DNA from: Leptolyngbya boryana PCC 6306 | Lineage (GTDB): Bacteria > Cyanobacteriota > Cyanobacteriia > Leptolyngbyales > Leptolyngbyaceae | DNA: 64,000 bases | Direction of reading: 5' to 3' | Assembly (NCBI RefSeq): GCF_000353285.1 | Contig: NZ_KB731324.1 | Span: 3,304,577-3,368,576, forward strand | Part shown: positions 9,572-18,021 of the stretch, one piece after another | How the letters are laid out: each line of letters begins with the position of its first letter | Numbering within the stretch: the stretch's first letter is position 1 | The notes under the pieces: generated by a model | Seen by the model: only the letters and a program-made list of their open reading frames with translations | Told to the model about the DNA's origin: nothing | The model's database searches: none | Made by a program: the position numbers and the translations under genes

Positions 9572-10780
9572 CTAGAGCGTCCGAATCGGTCGAATCCATC
9601 CTCGTAAGAAGTAATAGATCGAAGCGATGTATTCATTAAGCACTTTAGAACTCAGAGACAACGCATCAATACTGGGCAGGAGATCCGAGAGTTGAAAATT
9701 GCGCTCCACCACATCTCGTCCTTGTGCCCTGCCTCGCAGTGACTCTCTGGGCGGCAACGTGTAAAAGTTCGTCGGACGCGAAATTACGCTCAGCGGAACA
9801 TTATTCAGATTAAACTCGCGAGTGAACGTGAGCGTCGCCCGATTCATCTCGATCGCAGAAGCGACCAAAATCAACTGATTGCCAAAATTCACGCCACGTC
9901 GTCGTAACTCTTCACGAGCATTTCTTGCACTATCAATGATCGTCGGACTATTAGAATCGCCGATAATATCCTCTGCTGGAATTCCTAATCGCTGTAAAAA
10001 TCTCCGCGCATCTGCGGCTTCAGACACCTCATCCCGAGTTTCTCCCTGCTTGCGATTCCGCTCAGGTCGAGTGCCTGCACTTACCAATACCAGGGGAGCC
10101 GTTCCCCGTGCTCGTTCGTCCTGATAAAGCTGATTGGTATAGGTGAGAATATCTCCTCGCTCTGTTAGCTGAATCGGTTGCTCTGCTAACACCGTAAATG
10201 CTCCAGGCGGAATCGGAGCCGGCGGCTGAATGAGTTGATTGGTCGGAGGCGCAGGGGGCGCAGGAATCGGTTGCGTGAGCGGTCTTAACTGTAATTGAGT
10301 CGTATCCTGTGCCAAAGCCACAATCACTCGCCTTGCCCCCGCCGGAAGCGCTTCGGTCGCGATCGGACGAGTAATCGAGATCGCTTCCGCCTCTGCTCGC
10401 TGTGCTAAGAAGTACGATACCGCAGGAATACTGAGAATCAGTAACGCCGGAATCGCAATTCGGAGCAGCAGTAATCCAGTCTTGGACAACTTCCCGCCCC
10501 GAACCAACTCAGTAAAGGCAATCAGCAGCAAGACCAAGATAATCCCAAGCGGGGTAAATGGAATCGCAATTACTCGGAACAGATCACCAATCAGCCCTTC
10601 TTGAGGCGATCCGCGATAGAACGTAAATGCAGCTACCCCTAATAGTAGTAAAAGAACTAATCCACCCAGGAATGCTCTCGGAAGTGCGCGCAGCAAGACA
10701 TACCAGGCAAACAGACCCACTACCACCCAGAGCAACACCTGAGTCAATAGCACAAATACATCAGTTACTAATAAAACCAT
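9572..10780 (-). CDS. YdcF family (DUF218) membrane protein
   Basis: A 402-residue protein. The N-terminal 130 residues contain four or five membrane helices. A proline-rich linker (about 175-195, with PIPAPPAPP and PPAPIPPG) leads to a DUF218 domain (about 205-370) with LVLVSAGTRPER, then a GDSNSPTIIDSARNAREELRR helix and a NQLILVASAIEMNRA strand-turn typical of YdcF/SanA proteins. YdcF proteins are SAM-binding in one studied case and are otherwise linked to envelope integrity; the function here is unknown. It is transcribed toward the glycosyltransferase gene. Confidence 0.8.
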   Translation of the reverse strand: MVLLVTDVFVLLTQVLLWVVVGLFAWYVLLRALPRAFLGGLVLLLLLGVAAFTFYRGSPQEGLIGDLFRVIAIPFTPLGIILVLLLIAFTELVRGGKLSKTGLLLLRIAIPALLILSIPAVSYFLAQRAEAEAISITRPIATEALPAGARRVIVALAQDTTQLQLRPLTQPIPAPPAPPTNQLIQPPAPIPPGAFTVLAEQPIQLTERGDILTYTNQLYQDERARGTAPLVLVSAGTRPERNRKQGETRDEVSEAADARRFLQRLGIPAEDIIGDSNSPTIIDSARNAREELRRRGVNFGNQLILVASAIEMNRATLTFTREFNLNNVPLSVISRPTNFYTLPPRESLRGRAQGRDVVERNFQLSDLLPSIDALSLSSKVLNEYIASIYYFLRGWIRPIRTL

Positions 10781-11210
10781 CTAACAATCCCTTGCATTGT
10801 TGAAATGTTCCTCACCACCGAAAGCACTCCTTCAACGATTAAATTGAAGATAAAACTTCATCGCTTCAAGATTACCCGTAGGTATCCAATTTGCAAACGT
10901 AACTCGTTCGTAAAAAATGAATCACCTAATGATGACGATCGAACTCCATTAATTTAGACTTGCACTAAAAAATAAACGGTTTCAAGACTAGGATTGTACC
11001 GAAATTTCTTAGTTCGTAGGGCGTTTCTTGAACCGAATTGCAGATTTTTTTCAAAAACATCGTAGCGGAAACACTTTTTTGGAAAATCTACGGATTTTGA
11101 GTGTCAGAACGGATCAAAAATCAGGCAAAATTCAAGATTGATGGCTTGAATCTTCCAATCAATTTTGCAAAAGTGGCAAACAGACTAAGGGTGTACAGGA
11201 GGAAAATTCA

Positions 11211-11282
11211 GTGGAACTGATTTTAGCGGGTATCGTATTTGCAGTGATCTTATTCTTGTTAACGCGCGATATTTTCAAGTAA
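11211..11282 (+). CDS. Candidate 23-residue single-helix membrane peptide
   Basis: A GTG at 11211 preceded by a near-perfect AGGAGG (ending nine bases before it) opens a 23-codon frame, MELILAGIVFAVILFLLTRD then IFK, ending in TAA at 11280-11282. It is one hydrophobic helix with an acidic start and a basic end, the layout of small photosynthetic or respiratory subunits. It does not match the Psb, Psa or Pet small subunits I can recall. A GC-rich hairpin (11315-11338) lies downstream and galE starts 100 bases later. Expression is unproven. Confidence 0.45.
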   Translation: MELILAGIVFAVILFLLTRDIFK

Positions 11283-11384
11283 CTCCCGCGTCATGAAAAC
11301 TTAAATAAGTTCGCCGCTTTCTCCTGAATGTGAAAGCGCGTTCCTGAAGTGGGAATAGTCCTAGAACTTGGGTGAGGATTTATT

Positions 11385-12383
11385 GTGTCATCTGAAAAGC
11401 CGATCGTATTAGTGACAGGTGGAGCCGGATATATCGGTTCTCACGCGGTGCTTGCTTTGCAAAATGCGGGCTATGAAGTGGTGGTCTTTGACAATCTCGT
11501 TTACGGACACCGCGATATTGTTGAGAATGTGCTGAAGGTCGAGTTAATCGAAGGAGATACGAACGATCGCGAATTGCTCGATCGTGTGTTTGCTGCTCGT
11601 CCCTTTAGCGCGGTGATGCACTTTGCTGCTTATGCCTATGTCGGTGAATCAGTCGCCTACCCAGATAAGTACTACCGCAATAATGTGATTGGAACGTTGA
11701 CTTTGTTAGAAGCAATGGTCGCGGCTGGGATTAAATCTTTTGTCTTCTCCTCGACTTGCGCGACGTATGGCGTTCCGAAAATAGTCCCCATTCCTGAAGA
11801 TCATCCTCAAGATCCGATCAACCCGTATGGTGCGACAAAGCTGATGGTTGAGCGCATCTTAGCCGATTTCGATCAAGCCTACGATTTCAAATCTGTGGCG
11901 TTTCGTTACTTTAATGCTGCGGGAGCTGATCCCCAGGGGCGGCTCGGTGAAGATCACCAGCCTGAAACTCACTTAATTCCGTTAGTGTTGATGGCGGCTC
12001 TAGGGAAGCGAGATGCCATCTCAATTCTCGGAACAGATTATCCAACTCCTGACGGAACCTGTATTCGGGATTATATTCACGTCAGCGATCTGGCTGACGC
12101 GCATGTGCTTGGGCTGAATTACTTGCTGCAAGGGGGTAATTCTCAGCGATTTAACTTGGGCAATGGCAACGGATTCTCGGTTAGAGAAGTGATCGAGATG
12201 GCGCGTAAGGTGACGGGTCGATCGATTAACGCGATCGAGTGCGATCGTCGCCCGGGCGATCCGCCTGCGCTGGTTGGCAGTGCAGAAAAAGCGCGATCCC
12301 TGCTCGGTTGGAATCCGCAATATGCGGATTTAGAGCAGATTCTTAGCCACGCTTGGCAATGGCATCAGAAACGCCACGCTTAG
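11385..12383 (+). CDS. galE: UDP-glucose 4-epimerase
   Basis: A 332-residue extended short-chain dehydrogenase that interconverts UDP-glucose and UDP-galactose in the cytoplasm. Visible features are the NAD-binding TGGAGYIGSH (residues 11-20), the FDNL segment, SSTCATYG (122-129) with the catalytic Ser/Thr region, the YGATK pair Y148/K152, and the substrate-binding RYFNAAGADP and CIRDYIHV segments. Length matches bacterial GalE. It starts at GTG 11385 with GGTGAGG about ten bases upstream. It supplies UDP-galactose for surface polysaccharides or galactolipids, and a disrupted sugar transferase gene lies next to it. Confidence 0.95.
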   Translation: MSSEKPIVLVTGGAGYIGSHAVLALQNAGYEVVVFDNLVYGHRDIVENVLKVELIEGDTNDRELLDRVFAARPFSAVMHFAAYAYVGESVAYPDKYYRNNVIGTLTLLEAMVAAGIKSFVFSSTCATYGVPKIVPIPEDHPQDPINPYGATKLMVERILADFDQAYDFKSVAFRYFNAAGADPQGRLGEDHQPETHLIPLVLMAALGKRDAISILGTDYPTPDGTCIRDYIHVSDLADAHVLGLNYLLQGGNSQRFNLGNGNGFSVREVIEMARKVTGRSINAIECDRRPGDPPALVGSAEKARSLLGWNPQYADLEQILSHAWQWHQKRHA

Positions 12384-12396
12384 ACGAAAATTTTCG

Positions 12397-12426
12397 GAAG
12401 GCGGAGTCTTGTAAAACTCCACCTTC
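12397..12426 (+). terminator. Hairpin downstream of galE
   Basis: An 11-base-pair stem with one internal mismatch (12397-12407 with 12416-12426) lies 14 bases after the galE stop. It probably marks the galE transcript end together with the stronger hairpin at 12464-12499. Confidence 0.5.
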
Positions 12427-12463
12427 TTGCCTCATGCAAAATGACACAATCCCCAATTCATGC

Positions 12464-12499
12464 CAAAAGCTCTGAGTTTCTCAAAACTCAGAGCTTTTG
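12464..12499. terminator. Strong bidirectional terminator hairpin
   Basis: A perfect 16-base-pair stem (12464-12479 and 12484-12499) with a four-base CTCA loop. The stem ends in CTTTTG and is followed by a T-rich stretch on the + strand and preceded by A-runs serving the minus strand. It separates galE from the convergent sugar transferase remnant. Confidence 0.8.
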
Positions 12500-12519
12500 T
12501 TTGCAATGATTCGAGTGAT

Positions 12520-12969
12520 CTAAAACGCTCCAACCCTGGCAAAGATGACATAAATCGTTCTCACAATCAGAACAATGTCATAAAACGGTGTCCACAGCGC
12601 TTGATACCGCAGATCTAACTGAACGATTTCTTCAAAATCCTTCACCATTGATCGTCCATTCACCTGCCATTCGCCTGTAATACCAGGCTTTACATTTAAG
12701 CGCTGCCAGTGATGTTCGCTATACTGAGCGACCTCATCGGGAGTCGGTGGACGAGTCCCAACGAGACTCATTTCGCCCCGCAATACGTTCCAAAACTGGG
12801 GCAACTCATCGAGGCTCGTCTTCCGAAGGAAACGCCCAACCCGAGTAATGCGCGGATCTTGTTGATTTTTGAAAATTAAGCCTTCTGCTTCATTCTCAAC
12901 CTGGGATTTTAGATGCTCGGCTCCATCGACCATGGATCGGAACTTGTACATCCGAAACGGTTTGCCTAA
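12520..12969 (-). pseudogene. Sugar transferase, C-terminal fragment (IS-interrupted)
   Basis: This is the C-terminal two-thirds (about 149 residues) of a bacterial sugar transferase of the WbaP/WcaJ type, which moves a hexose-1-phosphate onto undecaprenyl phosphate to start exopolysaccharide synthesis. It retains [56 protein letters not shown] and the GITGEWQVNGRS loop. An ATG supplied at the IS junction (12972) could allow translation of the fragment, but it lacks the membrane anchor. The matching N-terminal part lies beyond the IS110 element. The enzyme should be inactive while the insertion is present. Confidence 0.9.
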
Positions 12970-13155
12970 CATATTCCCTGAGCTTCTCTAAGTCAAGTAA
13001 GAATGTGAAAAAGTGCTTCTACCATCATTGTTAGATTCATTCTAGACATCACAATTCTATCGATTCTCAATCTGATAACTTCAGTAAGTTTAGAATCGAA
13101 AATCTAAATTACATTGAGTTTCATTCCTACATTCACACCATGACAAATGTCGCGT

Positions 13156-14412
13156 TCATGCTTGTGAAAGAATTTGCTGTGCTAAGGGTGACCCTTTTTG
13201 GTGCAATGCCAGGAGGTACTTGGCTTCATCATACGGAACTCGGTCTTGCCAGCAACGAAATAGAATCCGAATCCACTTAAACGCCAGTGCTCGAATTGCA
13301 GCTTGATGCGTCTTTCCAGCTTGTTTCTGAGCTTGATAGAATGCCTTTGCCCAGAGGGACGCTTTGCGCGATTCATTCGCCCACTCAATGAAGGTTTGGC
13401 GTAAGAATCTCGGTGCTCCCCAACGCCAATGTATCCAACACTTTTTCCCACTGCGTTCGGTTACCGGAGCAATGCCTGCATACTGCAACAAGTCTTGGGC
13501 AGTTTGATAACGAGTGCGATCTTCTCCAAACGCCAGCAGCAATCGTGGCGCGAGGTTAGTTCCAGCATGAGGGAGCGCCGCAAAGATCGCAGCATCAGGC
13601 AGTTGATTGAATTCGCGATCTATTTGGGCTTCAAACTGACGCACCGATGTGAGCAAGCTACGAAGTTGGCTGACCAAGGCTTGCACCATGAGTTGAGACG
13701 ATTCGACGATCGCCGAATCTTGCGTGAGTGGAATACCGTTGCGTAAACACTCAATTCGACGAGCATTGCAGTCTTTGTAGCGAGAATGATGCTCACAGAA
13801 AAACTGCTGCAACTGTTCATCGCTGACTTGCTGCACCGCACTCAAAGTTGACCATTGTGTGAGAAAGTCACAGAACACCATCGTATCGCGATGCTCGAAA
13901 CAGTCAATCGCTTGAGGAAAGTATCCTTTGAGCACATCGACGAGACGATTGGTCGTGCGTCCAATATCTTCAATCAGCGTGCGTCGCCATTCGACGAGTG
14001 CTTGCAGTTTTCTGAGCATTGGGCTGGCAGGTTGCCAAACCGTCAGTTTATCCCGGTGTTTCCGAAGAAGTTCAACCTGCAGTGCTGCATCCGTCGGATC
14101 ATCCTTTGCACGACTCGGAGTAAAGACTTGACGATACTTAGAGACGGTTTGAGGATTGACGGGATAGAGGACAAGGAACTCGTACTTACACAATGCATAG
14201 ATCAACGGTCCTCGTTTCTGTTCCAGGCAAACAGCAATCGGTTGTCCTCCATAGCGCACCCGCAATTGCATTGCCCAGGCTTCAATCGCTTCTGGTCGAG
14301 CGCCAATCACGCAATGTTCTTGAGTTTGAGCCGCACAATCATACAAACACACATCGTGCTTTTGGTCTGCCCAATCTAAACCAATCAAAGCCACATAAGG
14401 CATGTCAGTCAT
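13156..14412 (-). CDS. IS110-family DEDD transposase/recombinase
   Basis: An intact 418-residue recombinase. The N-terminal RuvC-like DEDD domain shows D13 in IGLDWAD, E64 in VCLEQKRG and the DDPTDA aspartates near residue 110. A central coiled region leads to the C-terminal Tnp domain (PHAGTNLAPRLLLAFGEDRTRY, then LLQYAGIAPVTERSGKK), with the serine of ERSGKK where IS110 enzymes keep their catalytic Ser. It starts at ATG 14412 with GGAGGTG about seven bases upstream. The protein is known to cut and paste the circular element using a bridge RNA from the same IS. There is no frameshift or premature stop, so the element may be active. Confidence 0.93.
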   Translation of the reverse strand: MTDMPYVALIGLDWADQKHDVCLYDCAAQTQEHCVIGARPEAIEAWAMQLRVRYGGQPIAVCLEQKRGPLIYALCKYEFLVLYPVNPQTVSKYRQVFTPSRAKDDPTDAALQVELLRKHRDKLTVWQPASPMLRKLQALVEWRRTLIEDIGRTTNRLVDVLKGYFPQAIDCFEHRDTMVFCDFLTQWSTLSAVQQVSDEQLQQFFCEHHSRYKDCNARRIECLRNGIPLTQDSAIVESSQLMVQALVSQLRSLLTSVRQFEAQIDREFNQLPDAAIFAALPHAGTNLAPRLLLAFGEDRTRYQTAQDLLQYAGIAPVTERSGKKCWIHWRWGAPRFLRQTFIEWANESRKASLWAKAFYQAQKQAGKTHQAAIRALAFKWIRILFRCWQDRVPYDEAKYLLALHQKGSPLAQQILSQA

Positions 14413-14454
14413 CTGAGTCCACCTCCGAAGGAATGTGTCATCATGAACTTGGTT

Positions 14455-14650
14455 TCAATCCCAGTCTTCAGGCGAAAGTATTATGGCAGACATAAAAATC
14501 TGTCCCTGAGGATTCGTTCATTGAGGACTAGGAAGCGAGGTCAGTGCGACAATATGTTAGAAGTCATCTGGCTGTCGCCCGTTGCATAGTCGTCACTGAC
14601 CTTGCCTATTCTCAGGGCAATTCTGATCTCTTCGGTACTGCCCTTGTCTA
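14455..14650 (-). ncRNA. Candidate IS110 bridge RNA
   Basis: The 5' non-coding part of the IS folds by eye, in transposase orientation, into three units. First is a small stem-loop (14639-14643 with 14615-14619). Next is a loop closed by an 8+4 base-pair stem with one bulge (14589-14601 with 14539-14550). Last is a second loop closed by UCCUAGUC/GACUGGGA (14526-14533 with 14459-14466). In the first loop CUAACAUAUU (14551-14560) is complementary to AATATGTTAG at the right junction. In the second, CUCAGGGA (14503-14510) equals the right end of the element and GUCUGCCAUAAU (14480-14491) pairs with its left end apart from one wobble and one bulge. I find no good left-target guide. Exact RNA ends are unknown. 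Confidence 0.62.
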
Positions 14651-14880
14651 CCCATAAAACCATGCCGTTCTTGCCCATAGAAAATTGGCCCTGGGCTATC
14701 TAACCGAATCGCGATCGCCAAAGGGACGAATAATATCGCTACGATCAAGAGTCCGGCTACGCTACCAACAATGTCGATGGCGCGCTTCAAGAAAGAAGTA
14801 GTAGATCGATGGGGCACTTGAAAATTGGTTGATGCAATCTGAGAATCGGTGAATGACGAGGCAAGAGTAGGATTAAACAT
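14650..14880 (-). pseudogene. Sugar transferase, N-terminal fragment (IS-interrupted)
   Basis: The first 75 or so residues of the interrupted sugar transferase. They comprise a short N-terminal region, the conserved FLKRAIDIVGSVAGLL start of the membrane helix (about 28-50), and LDSPGPIFYGQERHGF, after which the frame enters IS110 DNA and stops at 14593. The ATG at 14880 is preferred to one at 14913. With the downstream fragment it would make about 226 residues, the normal size for the short sugar-transferase class, so only the insertion, not deletion, inactivates the gene. Confidence 0.88.
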
Positions 14881-15167
14881 AGTTCGGGCAAATGCTTGAA
14901 ACCGTGGTATCACTGAAGTCAGGTCTCATACTTTCATGTAAAGCCTAACGAAAGCCCAAATTTACTAATAGCCCTCACTCAGATATTTCCTCAAAACTTT
15001 TTACTCTTGTCCGCATTTTTGGTTTTTATGAAGATTCCGTGAAGAGTAACCTGAGTAGTTTTACGCTTGACGCAATTAATTACAGCGCAGGGAATGAGAA
15101 AGCTCGATTAAAATAGGGTTCAGCCGTTGCCCTATCAAATTTCAGCTGATGAGGAGGACATTGAATT

Positions 15168-15422
15168 TTGGAATCACAACAACTTGCGGCGATCGTGCAC
15201 GATCTTGCCGAGACGACGATCGCGGCGGCTGAAACGATCGAGCAACTCTCTGATCGACTCGACACGATTACGACACAAGTCGATCAGCAAGGCAAGCAAC
15301 TCTCCGCCTTAACGAACGCTTTACAGACCTTGACCGAAAATCAATCGACGTTGGTCAATCATATTGTTCATCTCACTGAAACTCTAGATCGGATTGCCAC
15401 GTCACTCGACTCCAAGAGCTAG
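15168..15422 (+). CDS. Small coiled-coil protein, unknown function
   Basis: An 84-residue reading frame starting at TTG 15168, with GAGGAGG about a dozen bases upstream. The sequence is almost entirely helical with heptad-spaced Leu/Ile (AETIEQLSDRLDTITTQV, then GKQLSALTNALQTL), so it should form a coiled coil. There is no membrane segment or recognised domain. It precedes the HetZ-related gene by about 160 bases on the same strand. The non-ATG start makes the exact N-terminus uncertain. Confidence 0.55.
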   Translation: MESQQLAAIVHDLAETTIAAAETIEQLSDRLDTITTQVDQQGKQLSALTNALQTLTENQSTLVNHIVHLTETLDRIATSLDSKS

Positions 15423-15580
15423 AAGATTTTAAGAGTCATCGAGCGACTTTTGAGAAACGATTTATACTGAAGCCTCGGATATAAGTGAGTGCGGTGTTTA
15501 CTAGTCTTACCCGAATGGGTAAGTGATTTTGTGAGCGACTCTGCGGCACACTCTATATCAGGGCATTGAGGACGGCAACC

Positions 15581-16503
15581 ATGACATATGTAGAACAGAT
15601 CGCCGAGGACTGGCGATCGCGGCTTAAAACTGAACTTCCCCGTAGCAGCGAGACCACGAGAGAAAGTATCGTTCAATGGTTATTAGGAGACGATCTCGAT
15701 CGCTTTGAAACCTACACCGCAGAACGGCTCGACATCGAAGTCCAAGCGATGGATTACCGCTATCGCATTCTGGTTCAACGGTATTTTGAGACTCCTCCCC
15801 AACGCGCTTACAAGAATCTGATGCAGCGTTTGGGAAGTATGTTTGTCATTCGTAACAAAATTAACACCTGGATTGCGCTGTCACGCGATCGGCAAACGAC
15901 GGTTGTCGATGTCTTACAAGAAGTGATCCAGGACTTGCTGCAAAATGACAACTATATGCAGCAACAAGTGAAGTGGATCGCTGAATGCACCAGTGATCCC
16001 CGATTACGCAATGCCATCGTGCTAACCGCAACCGAAGAGTACTGTCTCCGCCCGATTCGCAACCAGCCTTTGCTAGTTTATCGATTCGTCAATTTTCAAA
16101 AGCGCACTCAGCGGGGCGGCATGACTCAAGTGCCTGCGGCTGATTTTATTCGGCTCGTCTCTGAAGAGATTACCTCGGATGATGCAGAAGGCACAGTCAG
16201 TTTGCTAGATGGAGAAGCGCTCGCGCAATTCCAAGAAGCAGAAGCGCAACAACAGCAGCAAGAACTGCGAGGCGCGATCGCGCCTCGCAGTTTGAAGACT
16301 ATCTGACCGAGAAGGTTGGAGAAGATGCTGCCCAGTGGTTACGGTTTTATTTACAAGGTAAAACGCAAGAAGCGATCGCGCAGATGTTAGATATGCCAAT
16401 CAAGCAGGTGTATCGACTGCGTGAGAAAGTGAATTATCATGCAGTCCGTGTGTTTGCTCAAAAGAGCCAGCCTGAACTCGTTACAGAATGGTTAGGACGT
16501 TAA
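15581..16503 (+). pseudogene. HetZ-related protein, frameshifted at a palindrome
   Basis: The first frame (15581-16306, GAGGA ribosome-binding site) has the look of the cyanobacterial HetZ-related family (TRESIVQWLLGDDL, MDYRYRILVQRYF, VVDVLQEVIQDLL). It ends in an off-family tail right after a poly-Gln run. Homology resumes in another frame from 16288 as QFEDYLTEKVGEDAAQWLRF, then QGKTQEAIAQMLDMPIKQVYRLREKV, a sigma-region-4-like helix-turn-helix, ending at TAA 16501-16503. The switch falls in a 30-base perfect palindrome (16263-16292). A true mutation, a sequencing error or recoding would all fit. HetZ-type proteins act in transcriptional control of differentiation; the naming here is from memory of the family and moderately sure. 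Confidence 0.6.
16263..16292. repeat. 30-base perfect palindrome centred on a HIP1-like core
   Basis: Bases 16263-16277 are the exact reverse complement of 16278-16292, with the centre reading GCGCGATCGCGC, which contains the HIP1 octamer GCGATCGC. No spacer separates the arms. It lies at the frameshift of the HetZ-related gene. Confidence 0.9.
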
Positions 16504-16623
16504 CTTGTTCGTTTGAGAGTCGCGAGTGGGCACACTGAATCAGAGTGGTAGTGTCCGTAAGATTACTGAACTCGTTTCATGAGGTTTAGGTCAACTCCCT
16601 CGTTTGTTCTCTGGGAATGAATT

Positions 16624-18021
16624 ATGAGTACAACGTCAGACCAACAGCCGCAAGATCTGCGATCAAATGCTTCAGAAACTGAAGCCCAGATTGCCGTCGA
16701 TGAAGTCGATGTTGCTGCTTTGGAGCCGTCGCGTACTGAATGGGTTGAGCCATCGATTCACCAAGCTCAAGAAACCCTGTATCGGTTTCTCCTCGAAGTT
16801 GTGAAACAATGGCCGCCCGAAGAGGTGCTGCTGGAATTTAAGCGTTTGTTTTTCTATCTAGGGGATACAGCAACTTCTGGCGCGGCTCAGGCTGTGCATC
16901 AGCTTGTCGTCAGTAATAATCAAGTTGCATTTAAAAATACGCTGAAACGGGCTTGCTATATTCTTGTTAATAATTGGGATGCAGCCAGACAGTACAAATC
17001 AATTCAAGAATTAGTGCGATCGTTTCAAGAAATTGCGATCGCAGCCCCATCTATTTCTCCTTCTGCAAACCGTCTCAAAGCTTGGATTGAAGATTTCAGA
17101 AATAGCCAAGATTATACTGATTTAAAACTTTTTACTGCACGCTACGAGGAACAGCCCAAAGAGAAATGGGTGAGTCGATATACTTCTTATTTACTGGTTC
17201 CTCAGTATGTCGATACCAAGAATCCGATTGAGCAGCGAGAAGCAGCGCGGGCACTGTCTCGTCAGCTCAAAGACCGATTTAAGTTTGATCTAGCGATGTA
17301 TATTGCAAAATCGCAGTCTGCAACATCCGCTGAAAAAATGCCAAAGAATCCGACTGCTTTAGGCGATAACGTTTTGATGTTAATTAAAGCGATCGTGGCA
17401 AGGCGTGGACAATATAGCTATGCTAATTTAGCGCATATTTTTATTAATCAAATTCAGACTTTGAACTATCAACAATTCAAGCAAAGTCTGCAAAAGTATC
17501 TGATTTTCTCGGTCGATCATCACAGTCAGTTCGCAGCCGAATTTGAGGCGAGACTGGTTGAGAAATTAGAAGCACTCTATCCAGATTATGAACAGAGGGC
17601 GCTGAGTGATGCTTTGGTGTTGAGAACCTGTAATCGCCTGATTGAAGCGTTGACGACTGAAAATCGCAAAGATCCATCGCCGCTGTTTGTGCTACTTCTG
17701 GCACAGGGTAACCCGATGACTTTGGTGATTGTCTTGCTCAAACTGGTGCTGATTTGTAATGCTTCGCGATCGCATCTTGAGGCTCAAATCGCTGCCCTCA
17801 TTCGCTATTACGAACAGTTACCCGAGCAAGAGTGCCATTGGGTTGTCAACTTCTTGGAATTCTTTAACGTTACTTTTGCAATTCATGCCGAAAACGTCCA
17901 ATACAATCTTGTCAAAATGCAAGAAACTCCTCCAACTCAGACGACGCTGGATCACTATCGGATTTTCTCGCAGATGAAGCCAATCATTCGCCCTCAACCT
18001 CCAGAAGTCTCTCAATCTTGA
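16624..18021 (+). CDS. Conserved hypothetical helical protein
   Basis: A 465-residue, largely helical soluble protein with an acidic disordered N-terminus (about 1-45). It has no membrane segment or catalytic motif that I recognise. Regular amphipathic helices (ETLYRFLLEVVKQWPPEEVLLEFKRLF near residue 50; PLFVLLLAQGNPMTLVIVLLKLVLICNAS near 350) suggest an alpha-solenoid or scaffold-like fold. It follows the HetZ-related gene after 120 bases and its last ten bases overlap the convergent UPF0104 gene. I do not assign a function. Confidence 0.65.
   Translation: MSTTSDQQPQDLRSNASETEAQIAVDEVDVAALEPSRTEWVEPSIHQAQETLYRFLLEVVKQWPPEEVLLEFKRLFFYLGDTATSGAAQAVHQLVVSNNQVAFKNTLKRACYILVNNWDAARQYKSIQELVRSFQEIAIAAPSISPSANRLKAWIEDFRNSQDYTDLKLFTARYEEQPKEKWVSRYTSYLLVPQYVDTKNPIEQREAARALSRQLKDRFKFDLAMYIAKSQSATSAEKMPKNPTALGDNVLMLIKAIVARRGQYSYANLAHIFINQIQTLNYQQFKQSLQKYLIFSVDHHSQFAAEFEARLVEKLEALYPDYEQRALSDALVLRTCNRLIEALTTENRKDPSPLFVLLLAQGNPMTLVIVLLKLVLICNASRSHLEAQIAALIRYYEQLPEQECHWVVNFLEFFNVTFAIHAENVQYNLVKMQETPPTQTTLDHYRIFSQMKPIIRPQPPEVSQS

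Larger units (their letters stand above)
12974..14656 (-). mobile_element. IS110-family insertion sequence
   Basis: The element of about 1.68 kb splits the sugar transferase gene. Its ends follow from where coding homology to the target stops: the right end (transposase orientation) is CTCAGGGAA before a TATG at 12970-12973, and the left end is TATG at 14653-14656 followed by GGTAGAC. Sharing one TATG core rejoins the host frame as G-F-M-L-G-K-P-F. No terminal inverted repeats and no longer target duplication are seen, as usual for IS110. It holds one intact transposase with about 240 non-coding bases on its 5' side and about 180 on its 3' side. The exact ends could shift by a few bases. Confidence 0.85.

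Noticed and set aside
13429-14495. Several open frames antisense to the IS110 transposase
   Set aside because: They are shadows of the transposase codons, have no ribosome-binding sites and no recognisable motifs.
14551-14588. Left-target guide in the candidate bridge RNA
   Set aside because: The 5' side of the first loop (starting TATGCAACG) matches the left flank only through the shared TATG, so I do not claim a guide there.
12970-14656. Terminal inverted repeats or a long target duplication at the IS110 ends
   Set aside because: Only the four-base TATG is common to both ends. The shared CTCAGGG segments are internal guide matches rather than terminal repeats.
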